Source: an uncultured Clostridia bacterium
Lineage (GTDB): Bacteria > Bacillota > Clostridia > Oscillospirales > Acutalibacteraceae
Direction of reading: 5' to 3'
DNA: 38,845 nucleotides
Assembly: GCA_947364045.1 (NCBI GenBank)
Contig: CANARN010000018.1
Location: forward strand, 1 to 38,845
Positions 1-6,768 of the stretch are shown here, in pieces; position 1 is the first letter of the stretch, and every line of letters begins with the position of its first letter. The notes beneath the pieces were generated by a model. The model ran no database searches, was not told the DNA's origin, and was given only the letters and a program-made list of their open reading frames with translations. The position numbers were made by a program, and so were the translations under genes.

Positions 1-57
1 TCAAAGATTACAGGGTTCCTTTTTATCTCGTCGTTGTTTAATTTTCAAGGTCCGTAC
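1..57 (-). promoter_or_regulatory. rRNA-operon leader with boxA-like antitermination sequence (partial)
   Basis: Read on the minus strand, the stretch downstream of P2 contains CTTGAAAATTAAACAACGA. This closely resembles the TTGAAAACT-AAACAA sequence found upstream of 16S genes and in 16S-23S spacers of Firmicutes. No mature rRNA sequence is reached before the window ends. The call is an inference from this motif plus the tandem promoters. Confidence 0.6.
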
Positions 58-81
58 CCACCGTTTTGGCGGTGGAAGTTC

Positions 82-110
82 ATTATAGCAAAAATCAAAT
101 TGTTTGTCAA
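82..110 (-). promoter_or_regulatory. Downstream promoter (P2), perfect consensus, probably for an rRNA operon
   Basis: On the minus strand a perfect TTGACA (105-110) and a perfect TATAAT (82-87) have a 17-bp spacer. The expected start point is near 75, at the edge of a GC-rich hairpin (CCACCG at 58-63, CGGTGG at 70-75). Such a strong promoter, pointing off the window and not followed by a start codon with a ribosome binding site, fits stable RNA. Confidence 0.75.
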
Positions 111-184
111 TATCTTTTTTAAATATTTTCAAAACTTTTTTGAATTTTCGCATTTTTAATGCTGTCCGTTCAGACAGCTTTGAT

Positions 185-213
185 ATAATATCACAATCAT
201 ATCCTATTGTCAA
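185..213 (-). promoter_or_regulatory. Upstream promoter (P1) of a tandem pair, probably for an rRNA operon
   Basis: On the minus strand TTGACA (208-213) and TATTAT (185-190) are separated by exactly 17 bp. A short hairpin (arms 161-166 and 173-178) lies just downstream. Together with the second promoter at 82-110 this is the tandem P1/P2 layout typical of Firmicute rRNA operons. The operon itself would lie beyond the left edge, so the assignment rests on promoter and leader alone. Confidence 0.7.
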
Positions 214-316
214 GAACTTTTTTGAAAAAATTTGAATTTTTTTCGACATTTTTTCAACAGCCTTGATTACCCGCCATTTATTTCATTTTCTCTGTATATA
301 AGTGTAAAAATCGGCA

Positions 317-1057
317 ATGCTACAAACAAAAGTTTTTGGAGTGATTTATACGGTCAGAAAAGCATCAATTCAAAATAAAAGAGTAAAACTTATTTGGCAA
401 ATTGTCGCTATTGTCCTCGTCAACGCATTTGTAATCGCAATTATAAGCTTTGCCGCAACGCGTACCTCACCTACTCTGTCACGGCTCGGCTCACGGGGTG
501 AGGAGGTCAGACGGGTTCAGACAAAGCTTAAATCCTTAGGGCTGTATACCGGCTCTGTTGACGGAATTTACGGAACAGGAACACAAAAGGCGGTACGTCA
601 GTTTCAAAAGAACTGCGGACTTACCGTTGACGGAATAGCAGGGCCTAAAACTCTGCTTTATCTCGGAATAACGGGCGGTTCGTCCTCTTCCTCAGGCGGA
701 TATTCGAGCAGTGATATTTATCTGCTTGCAAAAGTTATCGGCGCAGAGGCGAGAGGCGAGAGCTACACGGGTCAGGTTGCAGTCGGTGCAGTTGTATTAA
801 ACCGTGTGCGCCATTCATCTTTTCCCGACACCATTTCGGGAGTTGTATATCAGAGCGGCGCATTCTCCTGCGTGCGTGACAGCAACTGGAATGTAGAGCC
901 GAATGAAACTGCGAAAAAGGCGGCGAGAGACGCAATTAACGGCTGGGACCCAACAGGCGGCGCTATATACTATTATAATCCCGCAAAAACGAGTAATAAA
1001 TGGATACGTACCCGCCCTGTTATTACAACCATCGGCAGACACGTATTTTGCAGATAA
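317..1057 (+). CDS. sleB: Spore cortex-lytic enzyme SleB (peptidoglycan-binding plus hydrolase domains)
   Basis: The 246-aa protein has an N-terminal membrane segment (about 26-46), a PG_binding_1 domain (about 58-116, with the IYGTGTQKAVRQFQ signature), a serine/glycine linker (121-132) and a SleB/CwlJ-type hydrolase_2 domain (134-246). The probable catalytic glutamate is E144 in AEARGE. SleB enzymes cleave the muramic-delta-lactam cortex peptidoglycan during spore germination, so the host is probably a spore-former. The gene stands alone; no ypeB follows, unlike many bacilli. The ATG at 317 lacks a convincing ribosome binding site and the first ~25 residues may not all be translated; a GTG at 341 is an alternative but has GGA directly against it. 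A hairpin follows the stop codon. Confidence 0.9.
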   Translation: MLQTKVFGVIYTVRKASIQNKRVKLIWQIVAIVLVNAFVIAIISFAATRTSPTLSRLGSRGEEVRRVQTKLKSLGLYTGSVDGIYGTGTQKAVRQFQKNCGLTVDGIAGPKTLLYLGITGGSSSSSGGYSSSDIYLLAKVIGAEARGESYTGQVAVGAVVLNRVRHSSFPDTISGVVYQSGAFSCVRDSNWNVEPNETAKKAARDAINGWDPTGGAIYYYNPAKTSNKWIRTRPVITTIGRHVFCR

Positions 1058-1062
1058 ATTAA

Positions 1063-1098
1063 AGAGGAGCGGTTTTTGAACTGCTCCTCTTCTCTGTT
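1063..1098 (+). terminator. Hairpin terminator after sleB
   Basis: A 12-bp stem (AGAGGAGCGGTT pairing with AACTGCTCCTCT, one G-U) with a 4-nt loop is followed by a T-rich but interrupted tail. It lies six bases after the sleB stop and may serve both strands. Confidence 0.7.
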
Positions 1099-1108
1099 AA
1101 TTAACGCT

Positions 1109-1306
1109 TCATAAATTCAGACCGATTACTATTCCCGTCAGTAAGCCCGCAACAGTTAAATCTTCATATAATAAACATATTAAAATTGCAGATATAATGC
1201 CTATCACCGTAACGATTTTTATAAAGCTACTCCGTTTATCATCAATATTTAAAAACCGGTGCAAGAATCTGCACCCCGAAAATTGTCTTTTCAAATAATA
1301 TTTCAT
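1109..1306 (-). CDS. Small membrane protein, function unknown, divergent from XRE regulator
   Basis: The 65-aa protein starts at ATG 1306, nine bases after an AAGGAA site. It has a basic N-terminal half (KRQFSGCRFLHRF) and two hydrophobic stretches (about 29-46 and 50-64), so it is probably a small membrane protein. I do not recognise the family. A minus-strand promoter (TTGACT at 1398-1403, TATAAT at 1375-1380, 17-bp spacer) sits in the gap to the divergent XRE gene. The spacer is filled by one copy of a repeated palindrome, which suggests the XRE protein represses this gene. The main doubt is the short length without a known homologue. Confidence 0.55.
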   Translation of the reverse strand: MKYYLKRQFSGCRFLHRFLNIDDKRSSFIKIVTVIGIISAILICLLYEDLTVAGLLTGIVIGLNL

Positions 1307-1374
1307 ATAAGCATATTCCTTTTTTATTTACACATAAATTACAGTTAAAGTCAAATCACTGATAACCGCACAAT

Positions 1375-1429
1375 ATTATAGTAAATATTTTTACTAAAGT
1401 CAATAGTAAATTTATTTACTTGTTACAAT
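1375..1429. promoter_or_regulatory. Divergent promoters with two identical-half-site operators
   Basis: Two palindromes AGTAAA-N4-TTTACT occupy 1380-1395 and 1405-1420, 25 bp apart. The first fills the spacer of the minus-strand promoter (TTGACT 1398-1403, TATAAT 1375-1380). The second abuts an extended -10 on the plus strand (TG-T-TACAAT, 1421-1429) that would drive the XRE gene at 1445. The arrangement is typical of a small autoregulated repressor controlling a divergent partner. Confidence 0.7.
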
Positions 1430-1444
1430 TAACTTGGTGATGAT

Positions 1445-1648
1445 ATGGAATATATTAAAAGAATAAGAGATTTGCGTGAAGACAGCGATTTAACGCAGGA
1501 ACAGGTTGCAGAATATCTCGGAACATCCCAAACTATGTATGCGCGTTATGAGCGCGGCGCAAACGAATTGCCCATACGCCACCTGATGAAATTATGCGAT
1601 TTATATAAAGTTTCTTCCGATTATATACTCGGAAGAACCGACAAGTAA
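1445..1648 (+). CDS. Small XRE-family (Cro/CI-type) transcriptional regulator
   Basis: This 67-aa protein is almost entirely an HTH_3 domain. Helices 2-3 lie in TQEQVAEYLGTSQTMYARYERG (about 18-39), and the usual C-terminal DYILGRTD motif closes it. There is no sensing or dimerisation domain. The start is an ATG five bases after GGTGAT. The two AGTAAA-N4-TTTACT palindromes directly upstream are the likely binding sites, so it probably represses itself and the divergent 65-aa membrane protein gene. A terminator follows at 1688. Confidence 0.88.
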   Translation: MEYIKRIRDLREDSDLTQEQVAEYLGTSQTMYARYERGANELPIRHLMKLCDLYKVSSDYILGRTDK

Positions 1649-1687
1649 AAACCGTGCCTATCTAAAATACATATTATTATAAAGAAC

Positions 1688-1730
1688 AACAGCTCTTCGA
1701 CATTTTTACGCCGAAGGGCTGTTTTAATTT
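1688..1730 (+). terminator. Rho-independent terminator after XRE gene
   Basis: An imperfect inverted repeat (AACAGCTCTTCG / CGAAGGGCTGTT) is followed by a T-rich tail (TTTTAATTTTT) 40 bp after the XRE stop. Confidence 0.75.
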
Positions 1731-1746
1731 TTACCGATTCATAAGC

Positions 1747-1945
1747 TTATTTTTTCTTTATCGGAATCCAGATTTCAAAACGGTAGTTTTCGTCAGAAGT
1801 GCCTTTTGGGTATTTGTCGGGCATAGGTCACTCGCAGAAAAATACCGCCCACGTAAAAGCAGGAACAGTTTTTGTAACAAAGCCTTCGGTATTTCATTCG
1901 GAACCCGACGCATTAGCGGCAGGGACATCTGTGTTTAGGTTATAT
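1747..1945 (-). pseudogene. Decayed C-terminal fragment of a GyrI-like/effector-binding domain protein
   Basis: On the minus strand one reading frame gives, in order, TEGFVTKTVPAFTWAVFFCE, a TGA, PMPDKYPKGTSDENYRFEIWIPIKKK in two pieces, and a final TAA at 1747-1749. These strings match the C-terminal part of GyrI-like small-molecule-binding (AraC effector-binding, E. coli GyrI/SbmC-type) proteins. A second in-frame TGA lies just before NTEGF and a TAA further upstream. About 40 residues normally found between the CE and KYPKGTSDENY blocks are missing. The gene is therefore a relic with an internal deletion and several stops. Confidence 0.7.
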
Positions 1946-1958
1946 TACAATAGATATA

Positions 1959-2456
1959 TCAATCCGAATATATGGGATTTTCTGCTGTCAGCTCCCTGCA
2001 TTTCCATTCTTCGCCTAAAATATTATATGTTTCCGTTAAATCAAGTACGGCATCCTTAAATCCGACTGCTTTATAACAGTAATATGCCGAAGGGTTATTT
2101 TCAAAAACACCGAGCGATACTTTATCTGCGCCGTATAATTCAAATGCAAATTTGAGTCCTTGCCGAAGCATTGCCTTGCCGTAACCCTTTCCGCGTTTCT
2201 CAGGGGCGACGATTACAAATCCGAACCGCAGTTCATCATCTGAATTATCGGGCTTTCGCAGAGTAAAAAATCCCAATATTCCCGATTCGTCAAATGCGGT
2301 AAACGGCATCAGTTTCTCAACAAAGCTGAAATCGTCCTGCGTAATCGGATAATCGCCGAGTACACCCGCCGACCACTGATAAAACGATTTTTCATCACGG
2401 CACCATGATAATATAACATCTGCATCCGCAGACTTGTACGGTCTTATTCTAATCAT
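1959..2456 (-). CDS. GNAT-family N-acetyltransferase
   Basis: The 165-aa protein starts at ATG 2456, eight bases after a perfect AGGAGG (2465-2470). Longer frames running upstream into the neighbouring gene lack such a site. It carries the acetyl-CoA pyrophosphate-binding motif A, RGKGYGKAML (88-97), and the ENNPSAYYCYKAVGF block (about 119-133) that forms the end of the GNAT fold. Proteins of this subgroup (RimJ/RimL-like) transfer acetyl from acetyl-CoA to an amine; the substrate cannot be inferred. It follows the Pr6Pr membrane protein gene on the same strand with a 20-bp gap, so the two are probably cotranscribed. Confidence 0.88.
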   Translation of the reverse strand: MIRIRPYKSADADVILSWCRDEKSFYQWSAGVLGDYPITQDDFSFVEKLMPFTAFDESGILGFFTLRKPDNSDDELRFGFVIVAPEKRGKGYGKAMLRQGLKFAFELYGADKVSLGVFENNPSAYYCYKAVGFKDAVLDLTETYNILGEEWKCRELTAENPIYSD

Positions 2457-2476
2457 AATATTTACCTCCTGACAAA

Positions 2477-3202
2477 TTAAATCATTCTGTTTCTGATTAA
2501 AGATAAAATTTTGCATATAATTATGAAAAAGGAAATTCCCAAAAACAGCTCGGGAATCATAATAAGATATGCCAAAGGTAAATTTATCGGTATATTGCCA
2601 AACAGCATATCCCACAGAAAATCAGGCTTGTAAAACGGGTATGCATAAAATTCAGGGTCGGACACCGCCCCTCTGATAATCGAAAAAACGGAATACACAA
2701 GCGGATAAATCCCGACCATCCATATTTTTTTCTTATTGACCTTTCGGTCTGTCGCAGGGAAGAACCACAGCGCAAGCATAAGCGGCGGAATTATCATATG
2801 GTGCAAAACCTGAATAAAGCTGAGCATAAAATGATTAGGATTATCCCACTTAAACGGCGGAGTAAAGCCGAGAGGGATTCCGCAGCAGTAAACCGCACCC
2901 GTAACAAGAATATATGTAGTGACAAACGAGCCGAATGTGGGGTTAAATGCAATTTTCTGCGCTTTCTCATTGCCGAAAATTGCAATTGATGTCAGCAATA
3001 GATAAAAAGCAACTAAAATATTCGACTGAACCGTAAAAAACGAAAGAATGTTAAATTTTCCGTAATCAACGGGACTGAATTTCGGGTCAAACTCGTAAAC
3101 GTAATAGGACAGACGGTGAATTATTACTGCAAAGCAAAACAGCGAAAACACAAACAGCGCCGCGCCGAATTTCTTGTTTTTATAAATCGGTCTGATAATC
3201 AT
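2477..3202 (-). CDS. Pr6Pr-family (FAR-17a/AIG1-like) integral membrane protein
   Basis: The 241-aa protein has about six hydrophobic segments (near 12-31, 50-72, 90-107, 126-147, 160-180 and 205-232). The FFTVQSNIL block after helix 1 and the conserved His in QVLHHMIIPP are characteristic of the bacterial Pr6Pr / FAR-17a-AIG1-like family. Eukaryotic relatives hydrolyse fatty acid esters of hydroxy fatty acids through a conserved Thr and His. T57 (in FTVQSN) and a His in VLHH are present here, but a hydrolase role in bacteria is inference. The start codon is preceded by GGGGGAG. The downstream GNAT gene is 20 bp away. Confidence 0.75.
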   Translation of the reverse strand: MIIRPIYKNKKFGAALFVFSLFCFAVIIHRLSYYVYEFDPKFSPVDYGKFNILSFFTVQSNILVAFYLLLTSIAIFGNEKAQKIAFNPTFGSFVTTYILVTGAVYCCGIPLGFTPPFKWDNPNHFMLSFIQVLHHMIIPPLMLALWFFPATDRKVNKKKIWMVGIYPLVYSVFSIIRGAVSDPEFYAYPFYKPDFLWDMLFGNIPINLPLAYLIMIPELFLGISFFIIICKILSLIRNRMI

Positions 3203-3232
3203 TTGTTAAACTCCCCCTTTTTTCTTACGAGT

Positions 3233-3350
3233 ATTTTACCATAAAAGCAAAGCGTTATGGTAAAATTTCGTCCATGTCCGACGGTTTGCCGAAAGGCAGA
3301 GGAGGACGGACACATAAATCTTTTTAAAATAAACGTTTGCGTTTATTTTA
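3233..3350. repeat. Structured intergenic region with several stem-loops, function unknown
   Basis: Three hairpins follow each other: a perfect 12-bp stem (3233-3244 / 3255-3266), a central GC-rich fold (TGTCCG...CGGACA enclosing TGCC-GAAA-GGCA), and a perfect 10-bp stem (3325-3334 / 3339-3348, loop TTTG). TTTTACCATA occurs near both ends as a direct repeat, plus once inverted inside the first hairpin. It lies between the divergent Pr6Pr gene and the tRNA promoter. It may be a small mobile palindromic element or an ncRNA; no coding frame is evident. Confidence 0.5.
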
Positions 3351-3396
3351 CCATACAGCGCCTAAAAACAAAAGAATAATTTTTTTGAAAAAACAG

Positions 3397-3425
3397 TTGA
3401 CAAAAGGGAATCCTTATATTATAAT
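3397..3425 (+). promoter_or_regulatory. Consensus promoter of the tRNA-Met/tRNA-Glu operon
   Basis: A perfect TTGACA (3397-3402) and a perfect TATAAT (3420-3425) have a 17-bp spacer and lie 31 bp upstream of the first tRNA. Confidence 0.9.
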
Positions 3426-3455
3426 AATCAAGCCGAATACGGCAGAGACATATTT

Positions 3456-3532
3456 GGCGGCGTAGCTTAGTTGGCTAGAGCGTCCGGTTCATACCCGGAA
3501 GGTCATAGGTTCAAGTCCCATCGCCGCTACCA
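3456..3532 (+). tRNA. tRNA-Met (CAT), elongator type, CCA encoded
   Basis: A full cloverleaf can be drawn. The acceptor GGCGGCG (3456-3462) pairs with CGCCGCT (3522-3528). The anticodon stem TCCGG/CCGGA encloses loop TTCATAC with anticodon CAT, and the T-loop is TTCAAGT. CCA is encoded at 3530-3532. The paired first base and the body resemble elongator tRNA-Met of Bacillus rather than the initiator. A CAT-anticodon tRNA-Ile is the alternative. Confidence 0.93.
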
Positions 3533-3537
3533 AATAA

Positions 3538-3612
3538 GGCCCGGTGGTCAAGCGGTTAAGACACCGCCCTTTCACGGCGGTAACACGAGTTCGATTCTCG
3601 TCCGGGTCACCA
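3538..3612 (+). tRNA. tRNA-Glu (TTC), CCA encoded
   Basis: The acceptor GGCCCGG (3538-3544) pairs with CCGGGTC (3602-3608). The anticodon stem CCGCC/GGCGG holds loop CTTTCAC with anticodon TTC. The T-loop is TTCGATT and CCA is encoded at 3610-3612. It lies five bases after tRNA-Met, in the same transcript. Confidence 0.95.
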
Positions 3613-3655
3613 AAAATCGACAAGTTCCGTCAGGTGCTTGTCGATTTTACTTTTT
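3613..3655 (+). terminator. Terminator of the tRNA operon
   Basis: A 12-bp perfect stem (AAAATCGACAAG / CTTGTCGATTTT, 3613-3648) is followed by TTTTACTTTTT directly after tRNA-Glu. Confidence 0.88.
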
Positions 3656-3753
3656 CACCCTTCGCCTTTCACTCTTTACTAATCCTGCAAATCGATTTTT
3701 GGAAGTAATAAGTAACAGTTAAAATGATAAAAACAATTACAAAGGTATCTACA

Positions 3754-4221
3754 ATGAAAAACGAATTATTCTCTTTTTTAGCAGAAGCAAAAAAGCAAAC
3801 CTATGCAAATAAAAATATAAAAAAATCGCCGTCTACACGGCTCGGTTCATTTGATTATGAATACAGCAACGGTAAATTAACATATCACGACACATATTTC
3901 GGCGGAACAAAGTTTATCGGTGAAGAAGTTGTTTATAATTCCGAAAATTCACCTGTTTGGGGAATGAATTATTACGGCGTAACATTAAATGAGGATTTGA
4001 CTGAAGATATGCTTGATAACGCTCTTCGCCCTGCACTGATGAAGATTGGCGAAGACAAAAGTGTTCTGCCCGTGAGAGGACCGAAGGAGTACATAAATCA
4101 CGAATACCGCTACACCTTTGAGGTTAACGGAGATTTAGACTGCTTTGACGGAATAGAAACGATTTATTACAATAACGAAAAGATTTATGTTTTAAAATGC
4201 CACGGCGGTATTATTAAATAG
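3754..4221 (+). CDS. DUF5680 domain-containing protein
   Basis: The 155-aa protein is taken from the second in-frame ATG, which has AAAGG eight bases upstream; the ATG at 3724 has no good site. The sequence matches the DUF5680 pattern: LAEAKKQTYA near the start, then LTYHDTYFGGTKFIGEEVVY, WGMNYYGV, RGPKEY, and a closing Y.LKCHGG. This domain is often found at the C-terminus of XRE regulators; here it is free-standing. It may bind a ligand or protein partner, but the function is unknown. The YjbR-like gene follows on the same strand after 78 bp. Confidence 0.75.
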   Translation: MKNELFSFLAEAKKQTYANKNIKKSPSTRLGSFDYEYSNGKLTYHDTYFGGTKFIGEEVVYNSENSPVWGMNYYGVTLNEDLTEDMLDNALRPALMKIGEDKSVLPVRGPKEYINHEYRYTFEVNGDLDCFDGIETIYYNNEKIYVLKCHGGIIK

Positions 4222-4299
4222 TAATTTTTAAAACATTATTAACTGTACTAAAATTATAGTCAATATATAAAAAATCTTGTGAAATAAAGGTGAAATTAT

Positions 4300-4665
4300 A
4301 TGCGCTACAATTGGATTGATGAAAATTTAATGTCAAAAACAGGAGTGACAAAAGACCACAAGCTTGAGTGGAACTGGATTCGTTACCACATCGGCGGTAA
4401 AATGTTTGCCGCAATCTGCCTTAACGGCGACAACGAGCCGTATTACATTACGCTGAAATGCGACCCCCTTGAAAGTGAAATCCTCAGAAAAGAATATGAG
4501 GACATTATTCCGGGGTATTATATGAACAAAACCCATTGGATTTCCGTTAAACCTGACGGCGCAGTACCCGACGAAGTGCTTCGTGATTTGCTTGGCAAAG
4601 CATATACGCTTGTTTTAAAGAGCCTGAGCAAAAAAATGCAGGCGGAAATTACAAATTCAAACTGA
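4300..4665 (+). CDS. MmcQ/YjbR family protein
   Basis: The 121-aa protein has the compact MmcQ/YjbR fold, recognisable from KLEWNWIRYHIGGKMFAAI near the N-terminus, the ITLKCDP strand, GYYMNKTHWISVK, and the closing LLGKAYTLVLKSLSKK helix. YjbR proteins have a CyaY-like double-wing DNA-binding fold, but their role is poorly defined. The ATG has AAAGGTG eight bases upstream. It ends the short plus-strand group containing the DUF5680 gene, just before a strong terminator. Confidence 0.85.
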   Translation: MRYNWIDENLMSKTGVTKDHKLEWNWIRYHIGGKMFAAICLNGDNEPYYITLKCDPLESEILRKEYEDIIPGYYMNKTHWISVKPDGAVPDEVLRDLLGKAYTLVLKSLSKKMQAEITNSN

Positions 4666-4683
4666 GTTACACAATATATCAAC

Positions 4684-4716
4684 AAAAAGGTCAGGCTTCC
4701 ACGCCTGACCTTTTTT
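4684..4716 (+). terminator. Rho-independent terminator after yjbR-like gene
   Basis: The stem AAAGGTCAGGC / GCCTGACCTTT with a 6-nt loop and a TTTTTT tail lies 19 bp after the stop. Confidence 0.9.
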
Positions 4717-4736
4717 GTGTATTCAAAGAACATATT

Positions 4737-4805
4737 GTAGGGGACGATGCCCACATCGTCCCAAGGTTATATTTGTATAATTAATTCAATAACGTCCGCC
4801 CCTAC
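4737..4805. repeat. Palindromic GTAGGG...CCCTAC intergenic element, copy 1
   Basis: The ends GTAGGGG and CCCCTAC are inverted. Just inside the left end lies a perfect 8-bp hairpin (GGACGATG-CCCA-CATCGTCC). It has the same outline as the elements at 6930, 8575, 12265 and 37171. It lies between the convergent yjbR-like and HTH-membrane genes. Confidence 0.65.
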
Positions 4806-4847
4806 GGAGACGTTTTGCCGTTACAAATCTGTTTAATATAAACTCGG

Positions 4848-6473
4848 TCAAAATTCAAGTGAATTTACAATTTGACAAATCATTTGACTGTCTTTTATAT
4901 CCGATGTATTTTTTGCCATATAAGTAATTGAATAATACGGTCCGTCCAAATCATTGGAATGCCAAATATCAGCCGTCCAATAGACATTTGATTTATCGCC
5001 GATCGTCATTAAACGTCCGCTGATTAAGCCTGTATACATTCCGTTATCAAATTTTGACACAGTAATAGGTTGACCGGTTTCGGTAACTTTTCTTATAACC
5101 GAGGTACATATTAGCAATATAGCTTTTTCTGATTCGTAAAATTTAATATCGTCCAAATCTGTAAAATAATCAATATACTTAATACCGTACATTGTGTCCA
5201 TTGAGACGCCGTAATATTTTTGATAAAGAAAGTCAAACCATTTATCCCGAGCGTAATATTCGGCAAGTTCGGAATCAGATTCATCAAAAAGGGGGTTCTC
5301 ATCATCTTCTTCCGAATAATAAGATACCATAATTGCATCCTTCTGAGCATTCATAAAAGACATGCCACCTTCAAATTCGCCGTATTTTTCAAAACCTTGC
5401 GGGATTTTCAGCTTTGCATTTCCTAATTCTATCTCCGTAAAGCTATCTGTGAACTCTGCGGAATAATCAAAATCAATAACCTCATTGTGACGATACATCG
5501 GACCGTACTTTTTCAAACAGATTTTATAAATAATGTACGGCGAAAACGATGAAAATACAATATTTAACAAAGTTATTACCGCAATTATTGTTATGAAAAC
5601 ATTTGCAACCTTTTGGTTCTCATTTGTTTTCTTGATTTCAATATCCGCCTTTTGTGCGAGAATAAGCCAATTTCTTTTTTCAATATAGCACGCAAACTGG
5701 CAAGCAGTTGCTATCATTACTAAACCGAAAAGTGCTTTATTTACTGAACTATCAAGTATTGCAGGTGAAAATCCGCCTACAACTACCGCAAAAACAGTGT
5801 ATTTCTTTTTTATTACAGAAATTATCAGGATTATCAGCAAAATGGCGGCTACAATGCCAAAAACGATAATATCGGCTTTGTCATCCACGCTGATTTCACC
5901 TGTCAGTTTCCCTGTTTGCACAGCTGAAACTACTAAAAATGTGCCTATTACACAATAGAGAAGAAAAAGGAAAACCGCAAAAATGTTCATATCTTTATTT
6001 TCACATTCGCCGAATTTCGACTTGAATTTTAATGTGAAAATGAGCACGGCGGCAGTTAAAACAGTTATTTCGATAAGCGAGCTTACTGTATTCAATGCAA
6101 TTGTGCCGCTCAAAAGCCTGCCTACCTTTTGGATTAAGGAAAACACAAAATAAACAACCGCAAAAATATAAGTCCAAATTCTTGCCGTTTTGTAATATTT
6201 ATCATATTTTTTCAGGGTTGAATCAAATATGGTTTTATAAGGCTTCAGCTGTTCGCCGCCGTCCTGTGCTTCGCCTCCGAGCATTCTGTCAATGCTCGTA
6301 TCAAAAAGCTCTGTTATCTGAGTCATTTTGTCAAGTCTTGGTTTGGACTCGCCCGTTTCCCATTTTGAAACAGCCTTATCCGTTACTCCCAAAAGCTTAC
6401 CCAGTTCTTTCTGCGTAAGACCCTTTTGCGTGCGATATTCATAAAGCTTATTGCCGAAATCGTATTTTTCCAT
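4848..6473 (-). CDS. XRE helix-turn-helix / multi-pass membrane fusion protein
   Basis: The 541-aa protein is taken from ATG 6473 (MEKYDFGNKL), seven bases after AAAGGGG. An HTH_3 domain occupies about residues 8-62 (TQKELGKLLGVTDKAVSKWE). About seven hydrophobic segments follow between 98 and 309. A polar C-terminal domain of ~220 residues (about 320-541) is probably outside the membrane. HTH-membrane fusions of this kind are common in Clostridia. They may act as membrane-tethered regulators, with the outer domain sensing a signal; that role is inference. The C-terminal domain is not one I can name. The upstream space holds a 278-bp element with terminal inverted repeats, ending about 18 bp from the start codon. 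Confidence 0.8.
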   Translation of the reverse strand: MEKYDFGNKLYEYRTQKGLTQKELGKLLGVTDKAVSKWETGESKPRLDKMTQITELFDTSIDRMLGGEAQDGGEQLKPYKTIFDSTLKKYDKYYKTARIWTYIFAVVYFVFSLIQKVGRLLSGTIALNTVSSLIEITVLTAAVLIFTLKFKSKFGECENKDMNIFAVFLFLLYCVIGTFLVVSAVQTGKLTGEISVDDKADIIVFGIVAAILLIILIISVIKKKYTVFAVVVGGFSPAILDSSVNKALFGLVMIATACQFACYIEKRNWLILAQKADIEIKKTNENQKVANVFITIIAVITLLNIVFSSFSPYIIYKICLKKYGPMYRHNEVIDFDYSAEFTDSFTEIELGNAKLKIPQGFEKYGEFEGGMSFMNAQKDAIMVSYYSEEDDENPLFDESDSELAEYYARDKWFDFLYQKYYGVSMDTMYGIKYIDYFTDLDDIKFYESEKAILLICTSVIRKVTETGQPITVSKFDNGMYTGLISGRLMTIGDKSNVYWTADIWHSNDLDGPYYSITYMAKNTSDIKDSQMICQIVNSLEF

Positions 6474-6490
6474 TTTCAAACCCCTTTCGT

Positions 6491-6768
6491 TAAGCTGAGG
6501 AGAGCCGAACACGATATGGTTTTAATCGGCACATTTCCGCCTGAACTTCGTTAAAATTTTTGAAATACGGCAGTATTCCTACAAATTTGTGCCTTGCTCA
6601 GACAAAAAATTTGCTCGATTAAAACTGCTCGCACCGTAAATACTTGATATTCGGATGCGTTTTTGTTTTTGAGACCGTAGGTTTGCTGACGCAAATCAAG
6701 GTTGAAAGGACGAAAACACGCCGAAGAGCTGTATTTACGGCTTATCCGTTTCGACTCCCCTCAGCTTA
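6491..6768. repeat. 278-bp element bounded by 19-bp inverted repeats, with nested inner palindromes
   Basis: The ends TAAGCTGAGGAGAGCCGAA (6491-6509) and TTCGACTCCCCTCAGCTTA (6750-6768) are inverted repeats matching at 17 of 19 positions. Inside are two further inverted pairs: GTTTTAATCG (6519-6528) with CGATTAAAAC (6616-6625), and CCGTAAATAC (6634-6643) with GTATTTACGG (6731-6740). TTTGC-TGAC-GCAAA forms a small hairpin in the second unit. No convincing coding frame exists. It could be a MITE-like mobile element or a structured 5' RNA of the HTH-membrane gene, which starts immediately beside it. Confidence 0.6.

Noticed and set aside
1-249. An 82-codon minus-strand open frame
   Set aside because: It runs straight through two consensus promoters and the rRNA-type leader, has no ribosome binding site and has an AT-driven Lys/Phe-rich composition.
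1747-1945. TGA read as tryptophan in the GyrI-like remnant
   Set aside because: About 40 conserved residues are also missing and a TAA lies upstream. TGA clearly acts as a stop elsewhere, for example in the ATGA overlaps of the rnf operon.
1799-2059. Plus-strand 86-codon frame
   Set aside because: It is antisense to the GyrI-like relic and the end of the GNAT gene, with no ribosome binding site.
2457-2615. Longer start for the GNAT protein
   Set aside because: It would overlap the Pr6Pr gene by over 130 bp and ignores a perfect AGGAGG before ATG 2456.
3456-3532. Initiator tRNA-Met
   Set aside because: The first acceptor base is paired and the body matches elongator tRNA-Met; the initiator would have an unpaired C1.
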